DNA of 64,000 nt from Legionella clemsonensis (lineage in GTDB: Bacteria > Pseudomonadota > Gammaproteobacteria > Legionellales > Legionellaceae), in contig NZ_CP016397.1 of the NCBI RefSeq assembly GCF_002240035.1, positions 912,001 through 976,000 of the forward strand, in the 5' to 3' direction. Position 1 is the stretch's first letter. Every line of letters starts with the position of its first letter. The notes beneath the pieces were generated by a model. That model was not told where the DNA came from, did not search any database, and saw only the letters and a program-made list of their open reading frames with translations. Position numbers and translations under genes: made by a program. This document shows positions 28,945-37,515 of the stretch, piece by piece.

Positions 28945-30052
28945 ATGCTAGAAGTAAATCAAATCACTCTAACTTTGGCTGATTTGGATAAGCGAATTAC
29001 AGCGCTTAGGGGGTATCTTTGACTTTGATAATAAATGTGAGCGTCTGGAAGAGGTTACGCGCGAATTAGAATCTTCAGAAGTCTGGAATAATCCTGAACA
29101 TGCCCAAGCATTAGGTCGAGAACGTTCACAACTTGAAGCTGTCGTTCATCAATTAGAGCAATTAAGCAAGTCAATTGTCGATTTAACCGAACTTTTTGAG
29201 CTAGCTCGCACTGAAGACGATGAAACAATGATTCAGGAAGTGGCCGGTGAAATGGCTGTTGTCGAACAGCGTGTTTCTGAACTTGAATTTCGCCGCATGT
29301 TTTCCGGAGAAATGGACAGTGCCAATGCTTATTTGGATATTCAGGCAGGCTCAGGTGGGACAGAAGCACAAGATTGGGCTGAAATGTTGCTTCGTATGTA
29401 TTTACGCTGGGGAGAGCATCACGGTTTTGGTACAGAATTAATTGAATGTTCCGCAGGGGAAGTGGCAGGTATTAAAAGTGCCACTATCTATTTTACCGGT
29501 GAACATGCTTACGGTTGGTTGCGGACTGAGACGGGGGTGCATCGGCTAGTAAGAAAATCACCGTTTGACTCTGGAAATCGGCGTCATACTTCCTTTGCAG
29601 CTGTTTTTGTTTCTCCTGAAATTGATGATGATATTGATATTGAAATAAATCCAGCGGATTTACGTATCGATACCTATCGAGCGTCAGGTGCAGGAGGACA
29701 GCATGTTAACCGTACTGATTCTGCGGTACGTATCACGCACGAACCTAGTGGTATTGTAGTTCAATGTCAAACGGATAGAAGCCAACATAAAAACAAAGAT
29801 CAGGCGATGAAACAGTTACGTGCTAAGCTCTATGAAATGGAAATGCAGAAAAAAAATGCAGCGCAGCAAGTGCTGGAGGCATCGAAATCTGATATTGGAT
29901 GGGGGTCGCAAATTCGTTCCTATGTCCTTGATCAATCGCGAATAAAGGATTTACGAACAGGCGTAGAAACAAGTAACACACAAGCAGTTTTAGACGGTGA
30001 TCTTGATCAATTTATTGAAGCCAGTTTAAAGGCAGGAGTAGGGGAACAATGA
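28945..30052 (+). CDS. prfB: peptide chain release factor 2 with programmed +1 frameshift
   Basis: RF2 terminates translation at UGA and UAA. The first 25 codons run from ATG 28945 to an in-frame TGA at 29020. The site AGG GGG TAT CTT TGA C (29008-29023) is the classic RF2 autoregulatory frameshift site, with an internal Shine-Dalgarno-like AGGGGG. After skipping T29020 the frame continues GAC TTT GAT to 30052. GGQ is present in [11 protein letters not shown]. The total of about 368 codons is normal. The stop overlaps lysS by 4 bases. Confidence 0.97.
29008..29023 (+). promoter_or_regulatory. RF2 programmed frameshift signal
   Basis: Internal Shine-Dalgarno-like AGGGGG three bases before CTT TGA C. 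Low RF2 lets the ribosome pause at the UGA and slip +1 on CUU, so RF2 controls its own synthesis. The site matches the well-known bacterial pattern exactly. Confidence 0.97.
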
Positions 30053-31536
30053 CAGAAGAACATTTAGACGAAAGTGAAGTTTATCAAATTCGTAAACAAA
30101 AACTAACTGATTTGCGTGAGAGTGGATTTAATTTCCCCAATAAATTTCGCCGCCATGATGTAGCACTCGATTTGTTTAATAAGTACGCCCATCTTGAAAA
30201 AGAACAGTTGGCTGAACAACACATTAACGTGGTGGTGGCTGGACGAATTGTCTTACGTCGTATTATGGGTAAGGCAAGTTTTTTCCATATTCAAGATGTT
30301 TCAGGCCGCATTCAAGTTTACGTTCGTCAGAATGAGTTACCCGAACTTTATGAGCAGTTTAAACATTGGGATTTAGGAGACATCGTTGGCGTCAAGGGTG
30401 AATTATTTAAAACCAACACGGGTGAATTGACTGTTAATGCACAGCATATAGAGTTATTAACAAAGTCATTACGGCCTTTGCCTGATAAATTCCATGGTCT
30501 GGCTGATCAGGAGTTACGTTACCGTAAACGCTACGTGGATTTAATAGCGAATGAAGAGAGTCGCAATACATTTTTGATACGTTCCAAACTCATTACGGCC
30601 TTTCGTCAGTTTATGGACAGCCATCAGTTCCTTGAGGTTGAAACACCTATGATGCATCCAATTCCTGGGGGTGCTATAGCACGGCCATTTATCACGCATC
30701 ACAATACGCTGGACATGCAGATGTTTCTTCGCATTGCGCCTGAGCTTTATTTAAAGCGTTTGGTTGTTGGAGGGTTTGAGCGTGTTTATGAGATTAACCG
30801 GAATTTTCGTAACGAAGGTATCTCTACACGGCATAATCCTGAATTTACCATGGTTGAATTTTATCAAGCCTATGCAGATTATAGTGATTTAATGGATTTT
30901 ACCGAGAAATTGCTACGCTATTTATGCGATACGGTATTGGAAAAGCAGCAGATTGAATACCAGGGACAGTTAATCGATTTTTCCAAACCCTTTGAAAGAA
31001 TGACAGTTAAAGAGGCAATTTTACACTATCATAAAGAATTAGCGCATGGTCAGCTGGATTCTGTCGAGGGTTGTCGCGCTTTGCTTGAGCAATTAAGCAT
31101 CATTTATAAACCTACGGATGGTATAGGGAAGTTACAAATGTTGGTGTTTGAAGAAACTGTTGAACATTTGCTCATTCAACCCACATTTATTACTGCTTAT
31201 CCCACAGAAGTATCTCCTTTGGCAAGACGTAATGATATGAATCCTGAGGTGACTGATCGCTTTGAGTTTTTTATTGCAGGTCGTGAAATTGCTAATGGCT
31301 TCTCGGAACTTAACGATGCACAGGATCAAGCCGAACGTTTCCAAAAACAGGTGGAAGAAAAGGACGCAGGAGATTTGGAAGCCATGCATTTCGATAGTGA
31401 TTACATCGAAGCGCTGGAATATGGTATGCCTCCTACTGCTGGGGAAGGGATAGGTATTGATCGCCTGGTAATGTTATTCACTAATTCCCCTTCTATTCGC
31501 GATGTCATTCTATTCCCGCATTTACGGCAAAATTAA
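30049..31536 (+). CDS. lysS: lysine--tRNA ligase, class II
   Basis: LysRS charges tRNA-Lys in the cytoplasm. The 495-residue protein has the N-terminal OB-fold anticodon-binding domain (about 55-150; [21 protein letters not shown] in parts) and the class II catalytic core with motif 2 [26 protein letters not shown] in parts and motif 3 [15 protein letters not shown]. It overlaps prfB by 4 bases, the conserved prfB-lysS order. An intrinsic terminator follows 10 bases after the stop. Confidence 0.98.
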   Translation: MTEEHLDESEVYQIRKQKLTDLRESGFNFPNKFRRHDVALDLFNKYAHLEKEQLAEQHINVVVAGRIVLRRIMGKASFFHIQDVSGRIQVYVRQNELPELYEQFKHWDLGDIVGVKGELFKTNTGELTVNAQHIELLTKSLRPLPDKFHGLADQELRYRKRYVDLIANEESRNTFLIRSKLITAFRQFMDSHQFLEVETPMMHPIPGGAIARPFITHHNTLDMQMFLRIAPELYLKRLVVGGFERVYEINRNFRNEGISTRHNPEFTMVEFYQAYADYSDLMDFTEKLLRYLCDTVLEKQQIEYQGQLIDFSKPFERMTVKEAILHYHKELAHGQLDSVEGCRALLEQLSIIYKPTDGIGKLQMLVFEETVEHLLIQPTFITAYPTEVSPLARRNDMNPEVTDRFEFFIAGREIANGFSELNDAQDQAERFQKQVEEKDAGDLEAMHFDSDYIEALEYGMPPTAGEGIGIDRLVMLFTNSPSIRDVILFPHLRQN

Positions 31537-31545
31537 TTTTAAAGG

Positions 31546-31568
31546 GGCAGCTTAAAAGCTGCCTTTTT
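31546..31568 (+). terminator. intrinsic terminator of prfB-lysS
   Basis: GGCAGCTT and AAGCTGCC form a perfect 8-bp stem around an AA loop, followed directly by TTTTT. It begins 10 bases after the lysS stop. Confidence 0.92.
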
Positions 31569-31581
31569 ATTTTAGTTAGAG

Positions 31582-31610
31582 TCATTGCTTCTCCGTTTAT
31601 TATCTATAAT
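31582..31610 (+). promoter_or_regulatory. promoter before small coiled-coil ORF
   Basis: A consensus TATAAT -10 at 31605-31610 with a weak -35 TCATTG at 31582-31587 and a 17-base spacer. It lies after the lysS terminator and 24 bases before the ATG at 31634, so the small ORF has its own transcription signal. Confidence 0.5.
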
Positions 31611-31633
31611 AAATTTATACAAGGGAGAAAATA

Positions 31634-31795
31634 ATGGACACCGACACAAAAATAGAGGAGATGCAAAAACTCCTGCGTAGCATTGACTATAAAATGGATG
31701 AACTCATGTCGCAGCTTGATAATATTGAGAATTTACTAGACGAGCGTTTTGATGAGCTATTAACTCGTTCCCAAGGCAGTAAGAATGCCGAATGA
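31634..31795 (+). CDS. 53-residue coiled-coil protein
   Basis: A short ORF with strong expression signals: AAGGGAGAA four bases before the ATG, and a TATAAT -10 upstream. The protein is acidic and almost entirely a heptad-like amphipathic helix (MQKLLRSIDYKMDELMSQL, then DNIENLLDERFDELL), expected to dimerise or bind a partner. No family is recognised. It stands alone between the lysS terminator and a 290-base gap containing a hairpin at 32006-32034. Confidence 0.65.
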   Translation: MDTDTKIEEMQKLLRSIDYKMDELMSQLDNIENLLDERFDELLTRSQGSKNAE

Positions 31796-32005
31796 GTTTA
31801 TCTGGCAATTATTCTAACAAGTATTATAAAAACCGGCCTTTTAAATGTCCTGAGTCGTGATTTTTCCCCAGTGTGCCAAATCAAGCTTATGGATCGGATA
31901 TTCCTTATCTGTCAACACAAGAGGGCTGATAATCGGGCAGACTATTGATTGACTTATCCTAACCATCCCACTCACCCCTAGTCCCTCACTGTCCGATGCT
32001 GTAGT

Positions 32006-32034
32006 TCAGGCAGCATCTCACGATGCTTGCCTGA
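32006..32034. repeat. long intergenic hairpin
   Basis: TCAGGCAGCATC pairs with GATGCTTGCCTGA with a single bulged base and a TCAC loop. No T-tract follows on either strand. The surrounding gap 31796-32085 shows no gene. It may be a repetitive element or stabilise the 3' end of the minus-strand DUF1566 transcript. Confidence 0.5.
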
Positions 32035-32085
32035 TGCTTTCGTGCCGGCTACATTATATTGACACTTTACACCTTCCCGTGGTGC

Positions 32086-33645
32086 TCAAGGGGTAAAAGC
32101 CCGAACACACCTAAGCCGAAAATTGATTGATTTGCCGCCGCTGCCCTGGACGTCATCGTTGAAGTCCTGGATCCATGCGGTGGTATCAGCGTCGCCCGAA
32201 ACCTCGGTAGAACTCCAGTAGACCTCATTGGTAAACCCGCCTAAATTACTCGTAAACAAGGTTGTGTATAAGTTGGGGTTAGTAGTGCCACATCCAGCAT
32301 CATCACCTAAACCTATAAATCGTCCGAGCTCGCAAATGGCCGGCATGTACCAGTCATTAAAGCCGCCGTCAGATAAATCTACACAGAGTTGAGCGGCAAC
32401 GGGTGGGGTTAAGCCCGCGGCAATGATGCGACTCGTGTTGCATGCTCCATCATTTTTACCATCACAGGAATTTGGACCGGGCATAGATGTTTGATTAATG
32501 CCTCCTACCTCTACATTCGGTCCCCATTGAACTCCTGCTGATTGGTCACTCATTGCCGCCACTTTACCACTGATACTTCCGGTATTGGAGGTGGAGTCAT
32601 CGATAGAAAATAAAAAGCCGCCTTGATAAATACAACCGTATCCTAATACCAGCACATTGATATTTGTGGAGAACGCATTATCAGCACTGACCGTGACAAC
32701 AGTCGGCACGGGTTCAGTCCCTGGCGATGTGGTACAGGCATTCGCATTGCTATCGGGGCTGGCCGTACTGCCCGGGGTGATGGTAATGTCGCAGGTGGCG
32801 CCAGCATTGAGTGTACCCATACAGGTATTACTGGTAATTAAAGTGCCCGTTGGAAATCCGGAAGTACTCACCTGTACGTTGCTTGCGGGCATTGAGCCTG
32901 TATTTTCTATGCGGATGATGCGTGGATTGCCAGTCAATGCTGGGTCAGACACAGGAAAAGGGCTTTGAATTGACAGCGCCAGGTTTTGACTGAGAGGAGA
33001 CAATGTTGCCTGACCAAAGGTCACCGCTACGGTATGGTTAGCCTGGATATTGTTCAACTGAAAGGTGGTACCGCCATTTTGTACCACATTGCCATCCAGC
33101 AACCATTGATTGACTCCGAAGCCGGTATTGGGTGTTGCCGTAAATGTCAGGCTGCTGCCAGCATTAACTCGCTGTGCTGTTGCAGGGGAAATAGAGCCGT
33201 TAGCACCCGCCGATGGCGTGACAATGAATTGCTGGACGGGGGGCTGCTGTGTCAGACGAATTCGTAACATATTGTCTGAACTCGGCTGGTAACACTGCAA
33301 GTCATTACCCTGCTGACATAATACCGGGCCTCCAATGACATTTCCTTGCAACGCTGAGCCATTCACATTAAGTATCAATGTGCAACTTCCTTTAGCGGGG
33401 AGTCGGCAGGGTGCAGTTTGATTAATCCCCGCAATCCTTTTCATGAATAGAATCTTTGGTTTGGAGGATTGATTATGTAGGGTATAGATAATCTGGGCGC
33501 TTTGTCCTTTGGCAACAGTAATGGAAGTTGGCGTTTGGGGTGCGAAAGTCCATAAGGGCTTGGCTGCTTGTACGTTTAACAGCATTAAACAAGAGAAAAG
33601 GGCTGTGATGGCAATGCTAAAAAAATGTCTTTCCTTTCTATGCAT
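32086..33645 (-). CDS. secreted DUF1566 surface protein
   Basis: A 519-residue exported protein. Signal peptide residues 1-27 (ends VQAA). Three parts follow: an N-terminal beta domain with cysteine pairs (about 30-130), a bacterial beta repeat (TPSAGANGSISPATAQRVNA, about 145-210) plus an Ig-like segment, and a C-terminal DUF1566/Lcl-like domain with GGFNDWYMPAICELG, VYWSST and FRLRCVRAF. Related proteins are implicated in surface attachment; the function here is inferred. It is 9 bases downstream of an outer-membrane barrel gene, as one operon. Base composition is visibly richer in G+C than the flanks. Confidence 0.85.
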   Translation of the reverse strand: MHRKERHFFSIAITALFSCLMLLNVQAAKPLWTFAPQTPTSITVAKGQSAQIIYTLHNQSSKPKILFMKRIAGINQTAPCRLPAKGSCTLILNVNGSALQGNVIGGPVLCQQGNDLQCYQPSSDNMLRIRLTQQPPVQQFIVTPSAGANGSISPATAQRVNAGSSLTFTATPNTGFGVNQWLLDGNVVQNGGTTFQLNNIQANHTVAVTFGQATLSPLSQNLALSIQSPFPVSDPALTGNPRIIRIENTGSMPASNVQVSTSGFPTGTLITSNTCMGTLNAGATCDITITPGSTASPDSNANACTTSPGTEPVPTVVTVSADNAFSTNINVLVLGYGCIYQGGFLFSIDDSTSNTGSISGKVAAMSDQSAGVQWGPNVEVGGINQTSMPGPNSCDGKNDGACNTSRIIAAGLTPPVAAQLCVDLSDGGFNDWYMPAICELGRFIGLGDDAGCGTTNPNLYTTLFTSNLGGFTNEVYWSSTEVSGDADTTAWIQDFNDDVQGSGGKSINFRLRCVRAFTP

Positions 33646-33654
33646 GATCTGTCC

Positions 33655-34404
33655 TTAAGCGACATAAGTTAGGTTAAATAAAACCCCATTGGTATAAAGG
33701 TGATTGAGAGTTAATCCTGAGTTCATGGTCTGCCCCAAAGCGCGACCCAGTTCACTTTTCCCCCAATCAGCAAACTCATAGCCAACGCCTATCTGCCAGT
33801 GGTCATTGAGCGCTTTTTGCACGCCAGCGCCTAAGGTGTAGGTAAAAGCGGTTTTCGTGTGGTTTGTAAAATTAGGATTGGGCAATGCTTCGAAAATCAA
33901 CGGTGTATTAGTAAACTCATGAGCACGATTAAACCCAACGCCTACACTTGCGCTCACCCAGGGCATGAACCAATACCCTTTATCAAGCAACAGTTTGCCT
34001 TTCACCGCTAGGCGAGTGTTTCGTACTTTATATTGGTAGCTGTAATTATCAAATTGAGGGTCGGCATCATCCCATATCACGCCTTGAAGTTTGGCATTAC
34101 CGGTAGTGGCGACTGCCAGACCCAATTGCCCCAGCCATTGGGAAGTCAACGATTTTTGTAGGCCTACAAACAGCTCGCCAGAAGCGAGAGCATTCGTGGA
34201 TTTTCTCGCCGCATACGTCTTTTCAATGTCTGGCGCCAAATAAAAAGTCTGTGTCTCACCACCACGAGCCCAAACCGGGCCTGCGGCTATTGAGCCAACC
34301 CAGGTCCAGTCTTTGGAGCCCATAATAGGACCCATGGTGCCCGCAAAGGCTGTACTTCCCAACACACCGGCTGTTGCAACAGAAAGAAATAAACGATACT
34401 TCAT
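33655..34404 (-). CDS. outer-membrane beta-barrel protein
   Basis: A 249-residue protein with a signal peptide (MKYRLFLSVATAGVLGSTAFA) and alternating aromatic/polar strands typical of an eight-stranded OmpA/OmpW-like barrel. It ends in LFNLTYVA rather than a terminal Phe. The ATG at 34404 is chosen over one five codons upstream because AGGAG lies 5 bases before it. It is the first gene of an operon with the DUF1566 gene. Exact family unassigned; an adhesin or small porin are both possible. Confidence 0.82.
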   Translation of the reverse strand: MKYRLFLSVATAGVLGSTAFAGTMGPIMGSKDWTWVGSIAAGPVWARGGETQTFYLAPDIEKTYAARKSTNALASGELFVGLQKSLTSQWLGQLGLAVATTGNAKLQGVIWDDADPQFDNYSYQYKVRNTRLAVKGKLLLDKGYWFMPWVSASVGVGFNRAHEFTNTPLIFEALPNPNFTNHTKTAFTYTLGAGVQKALNDHWQIGVGYEFADWGKSELGRALGQTMNSGLTLNHLYTNGVLFNLTYVA

Positions 34405-34716
34405 GAGCACTCCTTGCAAAATAAAAATGCCAATTCTGAATAGAATGAAGACTCTCCTTAATAGGGATCCCCGGGCAACACATTGAATAACATGCTAAAT
34501 CTACAAAAAAAATTTAAAATAAACAAAGAAATTTGAAAAAAAAATAATTTTTATTTGTTTTTTCCTCAGATAGATTCTATTCTGTAAATTACCTGAATAA
34601 GAATTCAACAGTTCGTAGCCTTTAAATACATTGCATTTAGAAATATTTATTTCAGGATAGATATGTGGCTTGGATGCCGTAGAAGAAAATTAATAGTGAG
34701 TGGCATAGGAGTCCAT
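34405..34716. other. AT-rich divergent intergenic region
   Basis: Separates the minus-strand barrel gene from the plus-strand orphan. It holds a GGGATCCC palindrome (34464-34471) in the barrel gene leader, then about 150 bases that are extremely A/T-rich with A-tracts. No gene seen. Promoters for both directions are expected here, but none stands out. Confidence 0.5.
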
Positions 34717-35466
34717 ATGTTAGAGTTACTAGTTATCAAGGAAATTAACTCTAAGGGAGTTTCAGTTTGTCTTAAACCTCGTTTAGCCGAAGTAATAACC
34801 CCTACATTAACCAACGAAATTCGAAATTTACAGAACTCTATAGTAGACAAATATCTCTCTTCTCCCTGGGAAGGGTACTTTTATGTCATTTGGTATTCGC
34901 ATAGAGGCCATGGTCATTGTGGGAGAGGTTTGGATTTTAATTTTATATTAAGCACTATTTTAAGTGGAAAGGAAGTCGCTTTCGAAACTTATATTAAAAA
35001 TTTGTTTGATTTATTATTTTTAAATTACATAGGATTAGGTCTTCCTGTTGTTAATTGTTCAATTATAGATAGAGATATCAGAGGGATCTCTCAAGAGTTT
35101 TTTTTCTTAAACCAGATAAATTTTATTAAAAATGCGACTCAAACTTCAGTTGAAGACAAAATTTTATCTGTAAATCTACAGGATATTTCAAATCGCCAAG
35201 TCTTTCCAAAATTTTTATATGAAAATAATCGCTTCTATAGGTTTTCAAACATCAATTTAAAGGCAATGCGAAGACTAATAGCTAATACAGAAATGCCATC
35301 TTTGGATGAAGCTCTAATTGAAAGAATAAAACTTATTTTTGATGAGATAAAAAATGAAACAATTAGTGAAATTTATAACTTAGCTTCCACGAATTTAAAG
35401 CTTTTACAGCGGATTGCACAAATGCAAATGAGCCATTTATCAGCGCCTGTAAGTAATGATTTATAG
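34717..35466 (+). CDS. hypothetical protein, orphan
   Basis: A 249-residue protein of unknown family. The ATG at 34717 is preferred to one at 34663 because AGGAG is five bases upstream. No signal peptide; mixed alpha/beta with a His/Gly-rich WYSHRGHGHCGRG (possible metal or nucleotide contact) near residue 65, hydrophobic LFDLLFLNYIGLGLP near 100, and a helical C-terminus. AT-rich codon use like typical accessory genes. The location between surface-protein genes and an effector-like gene suggests accessory content. Confidence 0.6.
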   Translation: MLELLVIKEINSKGVSVCLKPRLAEVITPTLTNEIRNLQNSIVDKYLSSPWEGYFYVIWYSHRGHGHCGRGLDFNFILSTILSGKEVAFETYIKNLFDLLFLNYIGLGLPVVNCSIIDRDIRGISQEFFFLNQINFIKNATQTSVEDKILSVNLQDISNRQVFPKFLYENNRFYRFSNINLKAMRRLIANTEMPSLDEALIERIKLIFDEIKNETISEIYNLASTNLKLLQRIAQMQMSHLSAPVSNDL

Positions 35467-35736
35467 CCTTGTGTGTAAGTAGCGGCAAAGAGTTCGGTGG
35501 TGTTCCGATAACACACCACACTTAACCCCAAGTGATGAAAAATTATCTGAAATCCTTCCTAGTCAATCAATTTTGGTGGTTGGCTTCTGTCCCTCTCCTT
35601 CGGTAACAGATAATTTGAGGCAATTCGGTCCTTGGTGATGGAACTTTCATTTAATTTTAATTTAATAATTATGTCATATAATAAAATAACCTGCTCTCAT
35701 TAGAGAAAAACCATAAACCTGGTTGTTATTGATATT

Positions 35737-37212
35737 ATGCCACACGAAGAAGCGACAACAATTAAAAAGACAAAGGCCCAAGTTGACTTTACCACACGTG
35801 AAAGTGACGATGGTTTGGGTATTGAGGATGGTACAGAGTTTAGCACCTGGTACCATAATGATGATGCGCAAAGAATAGTATGGGCTTTATATCAAGAGGT
35901 TCCTGAAGAAAAAAAAGAACATTTTCTTAAGCCTTATGTTTTTTTTGATACAGGAGGAGCAATTTCTCTAGACCGTTTGATGACTGCAGCTAAAGCCTGG
36001 CTACTTAATTCTGACAAACGTTATTTTCCTTTTATCATTAAACCTGAGTTAGGCGGTGCTCATTATATGGCTGGTATTCTTCGCCGGGAAAAGGACTCCG
36101 AGGTTACTTTGTTACTCTTTAATCCAATAGGGTATCCTGATGAAGCTGCAAAGGAACGGGCAAGAAAACGTTTCGAGCTATCCAGCATCAACGAAGTTGG
36201 TGGAATGAGGTTGATTACATCTCCGCATCAGATCCAAAGTCTTAAGAAAGATGGTAATGAAAAACTCGTTTCATGTGGTCCAATAAGTATTGAATTCATT
36301 AAGTATGCCATTAACAATCCCGACTGGATAGATAGAGTTGATGAGACGTTTGAACTGCCGGCATATCTGTTGCAGTATGCATTGGATTCAGAGACTGACT
36401 ATCAACGTCGCATTGTAGAAGTAAGAAAAGCACATTACCATGCGTTGGGAAAAATACCGGACTCTATGCTTAAAAAAATAGAAAATGCTGGCGCAAAAGT
36501 CACTGATTTTCTTCTTACATTTCCAGAGAATTCTGCATCAACTGTTGAAGAGAAGGGTTCTACGTCAACTGTTGAAGTGAAGAGTTCTACAAAAAGTAAT
36601 CAAGAGATGAAAGGAGATTTAAAGGTTGATGAACGCTATTTTGAGCAGCTATCTTCAGACGATAACACTGAAGAGGATAAAATAGAACCTTCAGAGAATG
36701 AAGCACTTGAAGAAGATGAAGCACTTGAAGAAGATGAAGCACTTGAAGAATATGAGGCACTTGAAGAATATAAAGTATTGGAGGATGAACAAGAAGATGA
36801 ATTGAAATCGCAATTTTTAGTTGAAAGTTTAACCTCAAGTATTAAAGCGGAGTTAATCAATCACAGTACCTCTTCTCCCCAAAATAGAAGCATTGATGTC
36901 AGTTCACCTGTCCCCGTTAACCCAAGTCATGTAAGAGATGCCAAAGGTATTGAAACTGTTGAAAATGAAATCGAACGCCTAAGAGCTTTGCGAGGTTTTT
37001 TTAGTATAGGGGCTAGCAGTAAAGCAGATAAAATTAAGCAAGCTTTAAACGCTGCCAAATCCTCAATGATTGAGGATGTTCGTAAGGATAAAAAGGTTCG
37101 CGATGCTCTTGCTGAACATCGTTTATTTGGCTTTTTTGGCTTGAAGAAGGCCAATGCCCTGAGACATATTGATGAGGCTTTGGAAGCGGAAAAAGATAAT
37201 AAACTACAGTAA
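35737..37212 (+). CDS. effector-like protein with possible CE-clan cysteine-protease core
   Basis: A 491-residue hydrophilic protein without signal peptide. Residues 100-200 have the order His (H109 in GGAHYMAGI), Asn (N129 in LLLFNPIGY) and Cys (C180 in VSCGPISIEFI), matching the His-Asp/Asn-Cys spacing of Ulp/YopJ-type CE-clan enzymes that remove ubiquitin-like tags or acetylate. The usual Gln six residues before Cys is not evident. Then come an acidic tandem repeat (about 322-350) and two similar C-terminal helical units (RGFFSIGASSKADKIKQAL; FGFFGLKKANALRHIDEAL). Domain order suggests a secreted effector. Enzyme activity is inference. Confidence 0.68.
   Translation: MPHEEATTIKKTKAQVDFTTRESDDGLGIEDGTEFSTWYHNDDAQRIVWALYQEVPEEKKEHFLKPYVFFDTGGAISLDRLMTAAKAWLLNSDKRYFPFIIKPELGGAHYMAGILRREKDSEVTLLLFNPIGYPDEAAKERARKRFELSSINEVGGMRLITSPHQIQSLKKDGNEKLVSCGPISIEFIKYAINNPDWIDRVDETFELPAYLLQYALDSETDYQRRIVEVRKAHYHALGKIPDSMLKKIENAGAKVTDFLLTFPENSASTVEEKGSTSTVEVKSSTKSNQEMKGDLKVDERYFEQLSSDDNTEEDKIEPSENEALEEDEALEEDEALEEYEALEEYKVLEDEQEDELKSQFLVESLTSSIKAELINHSTSSPQNRSIDVSSPVPVNPSHVRDAKGIETVENEIERLRALRGFFSIGASSKADKIKQALNAAKSSMIEDVRKDKKVRDALAEHRLFGFFGLKKANALRHIDEALEAEKDNKLQ
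36700..36786 (+). repeat. 18-bp coding tandem repeat
   Basis: Four tandem copies of an 18-base unit encoding ALEEDE or ALEEYE (starts at 36700, 36718, 36736 and 36754) and a degenerate fifth. Copies one and two are identical, so the number may vary between strains. It lies between the enzyme-like core and the C-terminal helices. Confidence 0.9.
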
Positions 37213-37307
37213 CCTTTGCACGATTTAAGTGGTTCTTGCTGTAAGATTAAAGAGGTGCCACTATTTGCTTATACTAAATAGCATTAGCTACTTAATTCAG
37301 GACAAGA

Positions 37308-37451
37308 ATGTCATTTTTGCAGCGACTAAAGAAATTTTATAAAGCTTCCTCAGAAAATAAAACTCAAATTCATGTCTTTCTCGGATTTGTTATTATTCCT
37401 GTAGTTGGCATGTTATTGTTGTATCTTTACGTGAACATTTTTTGGCTATAG
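37308..37451 (+). CDS. 47-residue single-pass membrane protein
   Basis: A short ORF with a basic amphipathic N-terminus (MSFLQRLKKFYKASSENK) and one strong membrane helix (VFLGFVIIPVVGMLLLYLYV), ending FWL. AGGA lies five bases before the ATG. It is followed after about 20 bases by a CCGCGG hairpin and is convergent with nrdB. Family unknown; the coding call rests on the hydrophobic pattern, start signal and lack of competing frames. Confidence 0.55.
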   Translation: MSFLQRLKKFYKASSENKTQIHVFLGFVIIPVVGMLLLYLYVNIFWL

Positions 37452-37475
37452 GTGCTTTACAGGTTAATTTGGATA

Positions 37476-37493
37476 CCGCGGATAAAACCGCGG
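37476..37493. repeat. CCGCGG palindromic element
   Basis: Two CCGCGG hexamers flank ATAAAA, forming a GC-rich hairpin in AT-rich DNA between convergent genes. No T-tract. It resembles intergenic repetitive palindromes and could protect the nrdB transcript end. Confidence 0.55.
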
Positions 37494-37515
37494 CATTGGC
37501 ATTAGTAGAAGGTGT

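Noticed and set aside
34464-34475. GGATCCCCGGG resembles a cloning polylinker
   Set aside because: Only eleven bases match and the flanks differ; it sits in a natural leader with a GGGATCCC palindrome. Chance is the simpler explanation.
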